Shown: one piece after another, positions 1-13,500 of the stretch
Layout of the letters: each line of letters begins with the position of its first letter
How positions within the stretch are numbered: position 1 is the stretch's first letter
Source of the DNA: Dipylidium caninum
Lineage: Eukaryota > Platyhelminthes > Cestoda > Cyclophyllidea > Dipylidiidae
Assembly (NCBI GenBank): GCA_017562135.1
Contig: QEYB01001522.1
Span: 1-64,000, forward strand
Length of the DNA stretch: 64,000 bases
Reading direction: 5' to 3'
The notes under the pieces: model-generated
Told to the model about the DNA's origin: nothing
Database searches by the model: none
The model's input: the letters and a program-made list of their open reading frames with translations, nothing else
Program-made: the position numbers and the translations under genes

Positions 1-859
1 TGAGGCAGAACGAAAGCTGAGGAGGTATGGATTCGATATTGTCCACCCGCAAGGCCAATGTAGTGGGTTCTTTCATACCGTCGGACACTAATAGAGATCG
101 CACGCGGTTTATTAAGTTATGAAAGACACTTAGCTGAGAGAAAGGTTTTTGAAAAGTAAAATGGCGGCTTCTAACTTGTTAAAAGTCCCTCACTTTGTAG
201 AATAGAAACAGGAAATAAAGTGTAGTGCGAAAGTGCGATGCCTTAAATGAATAATGTGGAGATATAGAAACAGAGAGAAGCCCCCGGAGAAGACTGGCCG
301 TCAGTCCAGCAGGCTGTTGACGTGACTTAACCTGTACGTATAACCTGACCTGGGTCACAATGCCATACGTTGACCTAAAGCGGGCAAGAAAGTGTGGGGA
401 GCGGCGGTGACGAGGGACAAAATTAGAATCTCCATACGCAATAGGAGTAATAACAAGCACTGTAGAGGTGTGAAGCAAGGCAACAGGTTTCCTAAATTTT
501 TTGCATTTAATACTGAATACAAATTTTTGCGTTTGAGGCAACAAAGTATACGATCTTACGTAAATCAACAAATTTGGCACGTTTTCCCAAATTTGTGCGC
601 AGTAGAAGCTTTTACCAGTTCCTATTACAAAATCAAACTTTGTGAAGTCGATCCAGATTAGACAGCAATAAGAGGTAACGATCCGCGGCAGATCAAATCT
701 ATAAGGTGAGTAAGAACCTTGATGAATGGGTAAAGCTTTGGACAGTATGGTTCGAAATGCAAAAGGCGGATAAAGCGGACGAAATTGATAAAATGTGGTA
801 GAATGTTGGACAGAGATGAGCGCACCTTAAACCTTGAAAAAAGTTTTGAGTCGATGATG
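1..859. other. Left-edge DNA, nothing assigned
   Basis: No confident exon. It may hold the 3' end of the TEP1-like gene, or further unrecognised WD-repeat sequence. The minus-strand open frame at 580-179 shows no family signature. Confidence 0.4.
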
Positions 860-3800
860 TAGCAAGTGTCAGACGTAGAGGAACGATTGTGGCGAGAAGG
901 CACCATTTAGTTGCCTGCAGATTATGTCGCCTTGAGGGATCTTTTGCCGCAGATCGTTGATGCAACCAACCGACACGAATCCTTCGACAACTTCATTGGC
1001 GCCCACTCTTGATCCGCAGACAGAAAGGGCCATCATCACTACCCCACGAAAATGTGCCCGCCATCCTCCTTGATAGCCGTTATGGGGCCACAGTGAAGCA
1101 GCCACCTGGTCAAACTAAAGCACACAAAAGTGAGCACTCGACATCTACTACTTATTAAAGGCAAGAGACTGGTTAACGAAGGAAATGTGACGAGTCTGGT
1201 TGCATGGCAAACTTTTAGGGTCTGAGCTACTAGTAGACAACTTCGATTAGGGCAAATTGAGACAGAATTCAGGTAGGTAACGCCACATCACGCAGAGGAC
1301 ATTAATCGTAATACTAGTTGAAGTCAGTTAAGTAAAAAAAAACATGATGGGTGGAAGCCTAACATACGAGTACTCGTTATAAAAAATGAATAGCAGGACA
1401 ACATAAATTTGTGAATTAATTCCTCACTCGTTTAGGGTATTCATTTAGAAGGGTACGGTGAAGCAAGAATATATTCTTCAGAATATTCCGGTTTTTTTCG
1501 CTTATCGTCTATTTGCCAGGAGCACACTTCGCCGGACCGCTACTCGCAATCGGACGCGGAGAAAAGGGCATCGCCCTCGCATTCGACGCCATATGTATTA
1601 CGTTGGAGTCACCCACATTGGAGTGGTCCACACAAGACAAGCTCACATGGGGCAAAAAGGGGTGAGATGATTTCACATCGGAAGTACTATCGGCGGCGGA
1701 CGCAAGCACACAGAGGCAAGAGGAAGGGCTCGAGCATCCATCTCCTTCCAGTCAACGTAGACATCGTAAGGACACCCTGAGAGTGAGCTTCAGAGGGAGA
1801 CCACCGTGCAGGCGTGTCGGCTCTTGAACAAACGCGTCTAAGTCAACTCCGAAGTCCTGAAAATGGTCAACAGATCTCAGAATATCACGTGAAATTTTGA
1901 CTTTAATTTATGCAGCGAAGGGAGTACACTGCCGAAATAGGGCAAGGGAAATCAACCTTGGCAAGGGTGGCCTGTGAGATAATATAATAGATTAGAACAG
2001 ACAAAAAATTTATAGTAAACAATTATATAGATAATATACACTACAGTAAAATATTAATTATAGTATTGATCAGCTCCCTCAAATGACCGCTAATACGGTG
2101 AACTAGCACCCCTCAAAGGGTGATCGAAAAACAAGCGACACAACAGCCAGTCTAATGGAGACGGAGAGTGCTCACGCGATAGCAATCGTTTTCGAAATTT
2201 TATTGGTTGCTCAGGTCAAGTCAGAGTCATCAACGCCAAGTACCGCTCGCGGAGCTCTCGATAAGGTGAAAGCTTTCTTAACGAACTTCTCTCAGGAGGG
2301 CAGTATCCCCGCCTCCGAAAATGACAGATAATTTCCTACCAGTCAGAAAAGCTGACGCCAAGACGATACCGAGTGTGCAGCACAGCAGAGTAAGGAAGAA
2401 AAGTATTAAGATCGAACACTCTGCCAAAACACTGATGAAGGAGGAGCATAATCGCATTATAGATATTAGTATAGACAACAAAGGAAAAACCAAAGACACA
2501 GGGCGTGAAAGGACAATTATGTATAGGGCTTGTGCCCGCGATGAACAGAGCAATTTAGAGAGAAGGTCAGTAGCCTATTTGTTCGGTATGAGAGTAGCCA
2601 ACAACTCGAGTGCAGAGGTGAGGCCCACAAGCGATGAGAGCACCCCCTGGTATGTCAGATTACAAAGGAGTAAGCGCGGGCATATCTTGCTTATATCGCG
2701 ACGAACACGTATTGAGGAGAGGTCACCGATGAGAGCGGGACCAGGGACGTCCGAGGGACAAAGTTAGACTGGTTGGTCAAAGAGAATTTTGCAGGTCCAC
2801 TTGTTAGATGCTAAGAACGGCTAAAGAGCGGAGCAGATAAAGGGACAATAAAGTGAGAAAACAGATAATTGACGTTCTGAACAAAGTCACAACACAAACT
2901 GGTGCACGTAATTATAAGTCGGATACAGTATCCTTTTTAACAAGTAGTAAATACGCAGATTACAGCGATAGGAACGTCGCAAGTGACTGATATGAAGAAC
3001 CAGGTCGCAAGTTGCCCCTTTGTGAGATTGTTAATAAAACGGCTATTATGGGAGTCACGGTGGAAGCTTAGTAAGAGTAAGCTATCTTTCGTTCTGGAAC
3101 TATAAGGCCACCAATAAAACTTCCTTCAGCAGAACGGAGCTTATTCGAGCTGAGAAGGATAAATTGCGAGATTTGGCAATCTTAAGAGGTAAAGTCAGAA
3201 GATGTGCAAATAGCAATGACACCCGTCCTTGCCGCCTGAGAACAGCAACTCCCTGAGCAGAGGTGAGTGCAAGACGCTGCGCGATGAATGGCAACACGCG
3301 TGCTCACGTCGATGGTACGCGAATGCAAGCCAGCGGAATGTAAGTCATGCAGTTTGAAAAAGTGGAAAGCAACATAGTGGCATCCCCTCCACCGAGACAT
3401 GCAAAATATGATAAGCCGAGACGGAAATAGCAAGTTCGTAATGCCTGCGCACGCCATCCGCCATCCACTGGTGGCCGTAGAGCATCGCGAACCTAAGACC
3501 AGCGTAGAATGGCCCGAGCCCGTAAGCAATCATCTGCTGGCCGAAGTGCATACCACACAGTGCGTAGCGGTCTTGTTCGTTGGGAAAGTAGCAAAGGCTC
3601 AAAGGAGCACTCAATTAGCCAGATTGTGTGTGTAAAGATGGACTGGATTGGTCAAGTATAATGCGGAACAAGGATCAAACCCGACGAGCTGAGCCCGTAA
3701 ACGATAAAGGCGGAATTGCAAACCGCAACTGAAGGAGGACACTCAAGAGCCTGGACTCGAGCAACATTCCCCTCGGGTGCAGGGCATAACTGGATGAGAC

Positions 3801-4560
3801 TTCTATTTGTTCCAAGGTTACAGTACGTGATGCTCCCGTTATGAAGAACTCAGAAGATCACAACTGACTTGGTCAAAGCAGCGCCTAAATGCACACTCCA
3901 GATGTCCGGAGTCTTCTCAGCATCGTACCTGCTCAAAGCATCAGAGACCATAGTCACAAAAAGATTTGATACATCTTTATACGAAGGGATGAAGAAGGAA
4001 AGAGGGAAAGCACACGCACTGAACTTTTGAAAGGTCGGTCAATATTCCAGACACAAAAATTGCTGCCCGAAAACCCGATGGCACAGAAAAGCCCCGTGTG
4101 TGCCAAACAGACAGTTATGCTCCACTCGTTTTATGCTTGATGAAACACAGCCGGCTGGAGATATGACCGGGGAATGGAACAATGTGCCTTTTCTAGATGG
4201 AGAAAATGCTCTCCAACGTATGGGCATTGAATGAGAGTCACCGCAACCGAGGAAATCTGCGCATGCAATGACATCACTTTTGAGGTCCCGAGTACGCGAG
4301 TGACACAATAGCAAGCATGACGGCCTCGAGTTCCCAACCCACTGCGCATAGTATGCTCTATCTCGGGTCTCCTTTCGCAGTGCGCCGCACTCGGAGCCGA
4401 CGAGCAAACACTGCGGTGGGTTTGTCAATAAGCTAAAATGACCGAAAAGTCGCCCTTAGCGAGGCCTCAGCCCGACTCAGAGGGAAGAATTTGTGGGAGC
4501 ATTGTAACAGTTTTTTTCGATTAGTTTTAAGGCACAACTTTGCCTAATTGTTTAAAGATA
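860..4560 (-). pseudogene. Broken or unresolved WD-repeat tail of the TEP1-like gene
   Basis: No continuous reading frame could be built here, but minus-strand translation gives scattered WD-repeat-like pieces in all three frames. Examples are PITAIKEDGGHIFVG followed one frame over by SDDGPFCLRIKSG (about 1085-985), and YGVECEGDALFSASD, then an in-frame TAG, then GEVCSWQIDD (about 1600-1500). Near 3950-3870 a piece reading KTPDIWSVHLGA resembles the late WD part of vertebrate TEP1. GC is raised at 3.2-3.6 and 4.05-4.4 kb, as in the coding exons upstream. Vertebrate TEP1 has roughly 900 residues of WD repeats after its helicase-like core, so about 3 kb of coding sequence is expected here. The pieces could be a decayed 3' half, exons joined by tiny introns I could not place, or consensus errors. 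The gene end was not found. Confidence 0.35.
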
Positions 4561-7500
4561 CGTACACTGTTAGGCTCGAATATGCACAGAGTACCATTCC
4601 AGCAGCCCACAACGATCCTATCGCCCACGAGAACCATCGCGTTTATCGGTTGATGTTGGGTGGAAAATGAATTCTGCGGTTTCTTGAAGATTCCAGATCA
4701 TAGCCCGCGGCTGAGTAAGTCTCGCCATCCAATTCATTTGCTTCAGGGAGGTCCCGACAGCGAAAGTAGGAGCACCCGTCCGTCTAGACCCGCAGTAACA
4801 AGATGCCTCCGTTGGGCGTCCCATGAGCAGGCCGTTGATAGCACGAGTATGCTTGGTCTGAGATTTTTGCCAATCTTACAGCAACGACAGCACTTCCATC
4901 GTCACCCGAATGTGCGAGTTTCCACAAGCACGCTGTTGCATCGGCAGAGACCGAGAAAGCAACGTGAACTGCGCCACGAGAGCATTCGTTTCGGGGAAAA
5001 TGAAGACGATCCCGTTCACGGCACTACTGTGCCCGTAAAGAGTGTTTGTCACCTACAGTGGGGAATACGTTCGATACTAGAATGCTACACTCGAACAAAC
5101 TGCTGCGATGCAGTCCAGTGAACCACTCATGCTCATATTAATTACCTTGCCAGACGAGGCATCCAGCAAGGTGACGCTTCCATTATTGTCGCCACAAGCG
5201 ACGATCTGATGTCCGTCGGTGGCAATAGCTGTTGGCGAAGTGACTGTCTCTGGTCGCCAGATTATCTCCATGGTCTGCAGATAATTTGTACTTAAAGCAT
5301 TGCAGCGTGAGACTGCTACACTGTTTCGGTCATAATTCGCCTCCTCAAATTCCTCCTTTAGACCCTCTGAAGAATCTTCTGGAAGACTATCCATGAGAAG
5401 TTGGTCCGTCAGCTGAGGGAATCTGTTGGGGCAGCAATGACCCAATGCATTATTTTATATTAAGATCTGACACCTTCCGAAAGTGTGCTGGGACAGTAGA
5501 TATAATAGAGCACCGTTGAACTGCATAGTTTTCAATTGGGTTCAACGGAGCATTCAAAACATCATCACCATCATTAGTATACTATCGAGTGTAGTTGGTA
5601 GAGGATATTCGTAAGGGTTCACATTGAATGTTAAAGCAGTGTAATAGAAACGCACTTAGCCAAGACGTGACCAGACTGAAGAACGAAATGTCGAATCATT
5701 GAAAAGCGTGTATTCTTCGCCTTTTCAACAATCATTAACCAGGCTGCGTTTGTATCAGGGTCGGAGGTGTCTGTTTCAAAAAGGCAAACGTGTTCAACAA
5801 CTTCAAACCTCAAGCAAAATGCACGAAACGACTTAAAGTCATCACAGACAAGGCGTGACCATAATCGAACAGTCTTTAGGTTGGCCACATTCAATGTCGG
5901 TCGTAAACACCGGAGTCAAGAGGAGAGTTTGAAGAGCAAGTGTGCAAACGCCACTAATTACGAACTCCATATGCATCGGTAATGCAAAACAGGAGACAGA
6001 CGATAAATATGAGTTGACAGTTGACTATTCTCTGTTAAACACTTTAGGACATAGAATGTTAAGTACTAAGAGATCACGCCACCGAATCCAAGGAATTCCT
6101 CAACCAGTCCTGAAACATCATTGTTAATGGCTTTTTGACGGATGTAGCTGGTACTGCTCAATGTTGACACGGCAATATTAAGCTTTTTCGCGTGGAACTA
6201 CAGGAAAGAAGTGAATAGTAGATTGATAACCGATAATCGCACTTCAGACTCCAAGTGAGTTTTGTGCAAATTCCAAAATAACACTACACCAAGGAGGCCA
6301 GTGGTGATAGGCTAGATTGGCAAGGATCTGGGTTTCAAGCAATCTCTCTCTTTTTATAAACCACTACTAAAGACGTCGCTCAATGTATGTGGGACTTCAA
6401 TGATTTTCCCCACTGACTCACCGCATAATAAACCTTATCTTTCAAATTTTCGTAGTTTTCGCACAGCAGCAGCCGATAAGTTTGCAGTTCTGTGGGTGAA
6501 GAGTTCAGCAAAAGCAGGCTCGTGGCCGTCTTTAGCTGCACGAGCGCTCCCGACGTATCCCAAGCGGCGTGGGGCAGAGAATCGACCAATAACCTGACCA
6601 CGGGAGAAACACAAGTTTCGCACAACATTCGCCACTTCCAAACTGCACAATCGCAGACCCCCTGAGGTGTAAAGACTCGATTCAGGTCTCTCGTCAATCC
6701 TTCTCTCGTCTTCTCCTGCTGCCACCCGAGGATTACAAACTGTCTTGTCAATAGACTCGACTCCAACGAGGAGCGGTTGCAGTTGTGAGAGGAGGACATT
6801 TAAAGCCATTGTGGTAACCACGGGGTGTGATGTTGAGTCTTCTGGGGGGGGGTTCAGTCTCGTCGTCGTTGAAGAAAGCAACGGTTTGGGGGGAGCCATT
6901 TTCGCCGGTCGCGGAGAGCCAAACATTGACCATACGTTGGAGTTGCGTCGGAAGGGTCGGATGGCGCGAGCAGAGAATGCAGGCGAGGGCGGTCTTAACG
7001 AGGTTCTCCCCGCAGCAGACCGACGCTCGCGCCACAATGTGCGTCACGAGATCGGGCAAATGCTCCGGGAAGCTCTTCAAATCACTGTCAAGCTTGAAAC
7101 AAAAATAATCTAACGTATTTCTTTTATTTCTCGAGAAGTATTAGCACAAGTGCAAGGAAGTGGAGTGGGGCTACGCCAGACTAAATTCTCCTAACGCCAG
7201 TACTGTATGAACTAAAAAAACAAGTCGCAGGAAAGTGGAGATAATCGTTACCAATTCTGTTAGGGGATCTGACAGAAAATTTGAAGATAAAAACAAATAG
7301 CACCATCATACACAAACGTTTACCTAGCAAGGATCTCATATTTTGTAGAAGTGATTAAACGGAAGATAACAGCCATACCAAAGTAGGCGCAAGCATTAAA
7401 ACTCACATTTTTGAACGTAGAATGCAATCTTAATTCATCACAAGCCATTTTTAAATACAAGGGAAGCCCAGCATCTCTTTTCCTGGCCAATTTTGATAAC

Positions 7501-10500
7501 TGAAAAGATAAAATTTGATATGAGCGGTTATTTATCCTTCTTTACACTTTATGGCTAGTCACCCCGATTTATAGGGACCAGAAGTTCCGAAGAAAACACC
7601 AACAATCTACTCAAAACGGCTTGGTAACAGTAAACCACTTGATTCTCCGTAAGTGAAGAGTGAAGTGTGGGCGTCAAGAACGTGAACACGCACGTTCATG
7701 CAGGTTCATAGCAGAAAACCAAGTTGGATGAATTGGCATGGCTCATGGAGGAGTGAGTATATTACCTGATTGCCAAATCCACTTTCAGTGAGCACTTTAC
7801 CGTACTGCGCAAAGTAGCTTCGGATAGCAGCCGCTTTCTCGTTGCGGGAGAGTTCACTCATCCTGAGGTAAAGACAATCTGGACGGACCGATAAAATACG
7901 AGCCGTTTTTGAATCACCGTTCAAAGTGAAAAACAAATTTGACATTCTGAAGCGCGAAACAGATAAATGATGGCCAGTGGCGGATAATAATCTGTCCTCT
8001 TTTAACGGTAAACGGTAAGACAAAGCGAGAATAAAAGAGAGCAATAAAATTATACCACAGTGCCTAAAATCTAGCTCTAGGTTAGGTTGAAGGTTCGAGA
8101 CCACTTGCACCATGCATAAGTGGGGACTCACTTCGGGAATGACTTCTGGAATCCACGATAAATTTGTGGGCACAAGATGATGATCCACTGAGTCAATGAT
8201 AAATATATAGTGATTAACAACGTGTTCGCCGATTATCCATAATAATTTGTGAAATATTTCGATGGTTTTGCTGAAAATAAAGTAACATGTGGGTTGAAGA
8301 TGAGAGAGGAAATAGTAGTTAAGTAGAAATGTTAATTTATAATTAGGCGGCGCAGTAAAGATGGGGATTACTGACGCAAGATCACAGTTTTGTGTGATAT
8401 CTGCGGTTCCTGTTGACTTGAGATCGCTTTCCAGGGAGAACAAATACTGTTCGACAGGAGCGTTTGTCGCGCCAGTGGATGTTCGCAACTCGGAGAGCAT
8501 GCGTGCGATCCAATGGTTGAGTAACTGTTGAACTTGGGTCATCTGGGGGATGGCGCATAGGAGGAGTCCGGAGTGACGGGTGGTGGAGGCGTAGGCACCT
8601 AGTGTTAAGTGCAAAAACACTCGAAAAGGATTCCGAAAGGCCCCGGCGATGGCACTTTTGGGGGCTGAGCGAGAAGCAAAAGGAGGCGGAGTCGACGAAG
8701 GGGAGGCCATGTCGGGAGTCCAATCGGGGTCTAAGAGGACAGTCGCCAGAGCCGATATAAGAGTAGTCTTTCCGCTGCCGTAGGAACCAAGCAGACAAAG
8801 CACACCGCCATCACGAGCTACAGAAAACGGGAAAAAGCGCACTATTTGGCGGTAACAAAAAATGTATTTGGCACAATAGCTCTGTAGGTCAAATATTCCC
8901 ACATTTCACAGACAGTAATTGCGCCAAAAGTGCAAGGCTAACAATCAAACGCTCCCCCACAAGAAATAGTGTTTTTGAGACGGAGAGCCAATCGACTAGG
9001 CTTACAAATACGCTTGCCGTGTTTTCGTTTGTTGCCTGGAGAAGTAAGCATTTGAGTAAGGCGAGAGGTCGAGTGTTGACCAGCGGCGGTCAGCCGGGCA
9101 AGTCTGACCTGGGCGCCACGGGCGGGCAAATCGACCAAGAGGGCGTGAAGAGCCTCCCGTAGATGGCGGGGCGCCACCGAAGCGGCAATCGCCCCCAGAT
9201 ATACCGTTGGTATTGATAGGCCGCAATGCTGGACCTCACTGCTTCCCAGCGCAATCTTGTAAATCCAGTGGGGTGGCACAGTGGACGACAATGAATATAC
9301 ACAAATGTTTTAGCAAAACTGCAAGCCGATCGAGCAACATTTCACACTATCATCTGAATGAATTCGCCTCTATCTCCTTTGATACGGAAAAAGTTTTGCA
9401 CTATTTGTGCCTACCAAGAATCTGCATGGAAGACGAGCAAAATTCATCAAATGAAATTCTTGTTTGTCCAAAGGAATTTCAAGTCACTTTAGATGGAGGA
9501 GTTTAGGAAACAAAGCTCAAAATACATTACGGAAAGAAGTGGGGAAGTTACGCCATCTGACGAAGTCTTCTGCGTCACAACCACACATGGCACTGACAAA
9601 TTCTCAAAGCTTTTTAGGTAGCACGCACACAGAAGTCAATATGTCCCCTCAGTCAGAAGGGCTAATTCTTCTGCTTATCTAGGATGCCTCCAATGTGATA
9701 ATACTTGAGCAAATATTTCTACGCCTAGTCAAAATCTCTTCAATCTCGCTCTACTTGGAATAAAACTGCTTATTTCAAATATGTTATTGCCTTTAGGATA
9801 TTTACCAATATAAGTGGGAGAAAGCAAAAATGTAGATGTTTACCGGAAGTGGAGGGTGAGACCTGACCTGGTCCGAGATTAAAGTGTAGAGACTGTTGAA
9901 TAAGGCCTCACCCACGGTACTCAAGTTACCCATGATTGGCATCGAACTGACTATACCAGTGAAGGAAGCAGGGTATCTGCGGAAGAACATAGAATATCCG
10001 GTTAAGTAGAGCACAACAAACACGTATGTTTTAGGTGGCACGTGCACTCACGCATCCATCTGTACGAGGCCATTTTCTCTTAAAAACTGCTTGAAAGCCA
10101 CTAACTTGCCCCGTTCCCGTGATGATTGAATAAAATTACTTCTAAAGTCGTCAGGGACACCACTAAAAGTGAGAAGAAGTGTGACTTTAGCAGGCAATTT
10201 TAGACCGTTTCTCTACTATCATTCCTAATTGACTACGGGGGGGGGAACTTACTCTAAGCTCCTGGGGTCACGTAGGAAGCAGAGGAGATTATTCTGTTTC
10301 TTCCGATTCATTTCAAAAAATAGTCTGACCTCCATCTCCGTGATAGACATGCCCTCTGTGTAAATTTTCATTGACCTGTTCTAAACAGTTTTGGAGGGAG
10401 CGTCCGCACAACTTCCTCACCAGGGGCCCACCCGTATCTATAACACAAAAAAGCATTGTGCTTACTTGTTTTCAATACACAACACCATTGGGCTCATGTT

Positions 10501-13500
10501 CACGTTTCATTTCTTCGTTTAGAGAAGGAAAAACTAAAATAAGTATAACTTAACCAAAAACCACGTGTTCCAAATTTATGGTGATCCATTCCTCTAAATA
10601 TGTGTCGCAGGAAAGAAACACCTTAATGGAACTTAATAATTACGACGAATTTATTACACATCTCTTCATGTAGCCACTATTAAACGCGTTATTAGGTCGT
10701 AAGTTAAGGTGTATAACACGCACTGATGCGATTTTGATGTAGATGTAAGGGATAAAGCAAGTTTACTGAAGTAAAAATAACTTGAATAATAATATATGAG
10801 TGACGAGGGAATAGAAGTGAAAGGACAGAAAGTGACCCACCTTTCCCCGAGAAACAAGACAAGGTAGTCAGAGGTGATAACCTTTTCAAGACACATGCAC
10901 AAGCCGTCTCCGGATTGAGAGAGAACCTCGGGCACACCCCAGCGGAGGTCTATCTCATTAAGGAGTACCGGATAGTCGAGATGAGAGAGTTGCTTGCGAA
11001 GGGCAGGAAATACTAAGCCAGAAATAAGATCGCGTTCGCCATACATGTCTTGGAATGTGGAGGAGACAAAAACCTGCACAGACGTTATCCCATTGCTTTG
11101 AGGAAAGTTCAAAGGCAGTTCAACATTCTTTTGATGGAGGTTGGAGAGGAGAGTAGTCGGGTGGCGACTTTTGAGAACTTTGCACGAAAGACCCATTTGC
11201 GATCTATCAGATCTACTTGCTTCACGAGCGACTGGGTTCCCATGTTTGCCAATATTTGAATACAAGAATCGGAATAGGATCGGAGGACCATCCAATCGTC
11301 CGCTTCACATGGCTTGTCGCAACTAATTTTATGTGAGATTAAAACATTTCCAGTGTGAGTTTTACAGGTATTTTCAAAAATGCGAAATCCACTGAATCAA
11401 ATCTTTTGTAGCAGTATTTACTAGACAATGAGAGGAAGACTCACGCAACGAGGGCGTTGAGAGGTCCGATGTGTTCGATGTAGAGTTCCCGCCACTTCTG
11501 ATAGTAAGACTCAAGGACACCCATAACGACTACAGATGTATACTAAATAACAAAATAATCGGGAAATATAAGTGATGAACCCAAGAATATGACGATTTAC
11601 CTTCTTTCGGCTCATCAAAAGTTGTCCTAAGACTCTCTTCGGGCACAGTTTGTGTGACCTTTAAGTAAAAATAAGTACCTTTCACGACTGTCAAGACGAT
11701 CCTTATTTAGGTGATGAAACGCAAAGTGTACTTACGTTAGTACCAATTGGATCTAACTCATGGAGGTTCAAGGGAGTTCTCTAAAAGGAGGATAACAAAG
11801 AATTTTTAGTGTTAAAGCGTTGTAGACAAAATGCAGATTCTTTATTGGAAAACACTTGCATGGGGTTTTTACAGAGCTTCGAACGGCAGAAAAGGAGAAG
11901 GGTATGTACACATTACTTTACAGTTTTGGAAATATTAAACTAAATAACAAGTTTGTCTCCTTAGAATACCTTAAGAATAGAAGATACTCTTCTGACTGTT
12001 TCGAGTACGGCGCCCTTTCCAGGCATGAGAGAAGCAAAATGCTTTGCATTGAACATGACGTCAGGTGATAGGTGAAATAGGGCATCAAAATCCTCGCATA
12101 CTGTCATACACATGAAGGCTAGCAAGAGCTGGGCCGAGACAGACTGGAACAGAGAACGTCATCATAGGCGATTTTGTAATACGCCATAATGGCACGTAAT
12201 AACGGTAGCAAACAATGACCAGACTTTCGTGTATACTCACAAATCTTACGAATGTCTACAATTAACTCGAGATTTACAAATTGTTTACAAGGAAAAGTTG
12301 GTAAAAACCTACATCGGAACCCAAAGGCATGTCAGACGAGAGTCCTCCCTGAAGATTTACAATTATCAAGGTGGATCCACATATTGTTGGTAAATTGAGA
12401 TGGATGGAAAGATCGAAGGCTCGTTCAACCGCATTCTCAAAACGCGCCAGGTCATCCCTAGACACCCTGTAAAAAAAGAGGACTAAGTAATTAGCAATTC
12501 GATGAGTCTTAAAAGTACTCAAAAAGGCGACACGCAGAGAACTAACTTTACTGAGGTAATTACGTTAAAAAATTGCGAGTGATGAAATCACCTGAGATCA
12601 GAAAAGAAAAACATAGAGACCCAAAAATAACAAAACAGTTACCCTCTTTGGCTAAGCTCAAGGTGGCATATATGATAGAGCAATACCATTAAGAGTTGTG
12701 CATGTTTACTTCGAATATTCTCGCAAAAGTTTTCTCGTAATCAGGAAGGAATACCCACTGAATAAAGCCAAATTACAAATGACTTAATGGAGGAAGTACA
12801 GAAGTCCTAATGCTAGCCTGTAATCAAGCATTGATTCAACTTACGCTTTTAGGCGTCGCTTTCCTAAAAATACGAGTAAAAAAGATGGATAGGAAATTAG
12901 CAAACAATTAAGGAACCAAATATTTTTCAAGACAACATTAAGTCAAGCACAGATCAAAGTGTCCCCCTCTCAACTCACGAAGTTTCCGCCAATTTTCTTC
13001 ATCATCGACTGATGCATTCATATCGGCACGAAGCTCATTAAGGGCTGTAAAGGCACTCAAGTATCTGAAGGGCAATTGCTTTGAAGATGCGACTTCTCTC
13101 TGTTTTTGTAACGAAAAAAAGTGGTAGCAGTAATAAAGGCGTAAGTTTATGTCAAAATCTACATAAATAACTCACTTCAGCCGTTAGTTTATATATGACC
13201 TTTAATATATGTTTTCTGCTTATGCCAGCCAACAGGAAATTTCGAATATTTCGCAGTGTGGCCATGTAAGGAAGCTTGCCTGAGTCTAATAAAAAGGCCA
13301 ATACAGAAGTTGCTGATAATCAAATCAGCTCATTAAATAGACGTTCGACAAACAAACGCCACAAGAACAGTAAAATATACCAATAAGATCGCTCCAAACT
13401 TGACATGGATCGACTCCATGCGCCATCGAAAGTTCAGTTTCCCAGGTATAAGGGACGGGTAAACGCATACGAGTGCCAGCCAGGGAAGGATTCCAATCGC

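Noticed and set aside
1500..1668. Plus-strand frame reading AHFAGPLLAIGRGEKGIALA, protein-like in composition
   Set aside because: The opposite strand carries WD-repeat-like residues (GDALFSASD, GEVCSWQIDD), so this is best explained as antisense of a former coding exon.
2321..2767. 148-residue plus-strand open frame
   Set aside because: Highly charged, no family signature, no splice context, and it lies opposite the expected WD-repeat tail of the minus-strand TEP1-like gene. Probably a chance frame.
6745..7113. 122-residue plus-strand open frame
   Set aside because: Antisense to the TEP1-like exon with LVTHIVARAS and MALNVLLSQLQPLL homology.
9207..9506. 99-residue plus-strand frame across 9.2-9.5 kb
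   Set aside because: Its 5' third overlaps GC-rich minus-strand sequence that probably belongs to TEP1; the rest shows no recognisable family.
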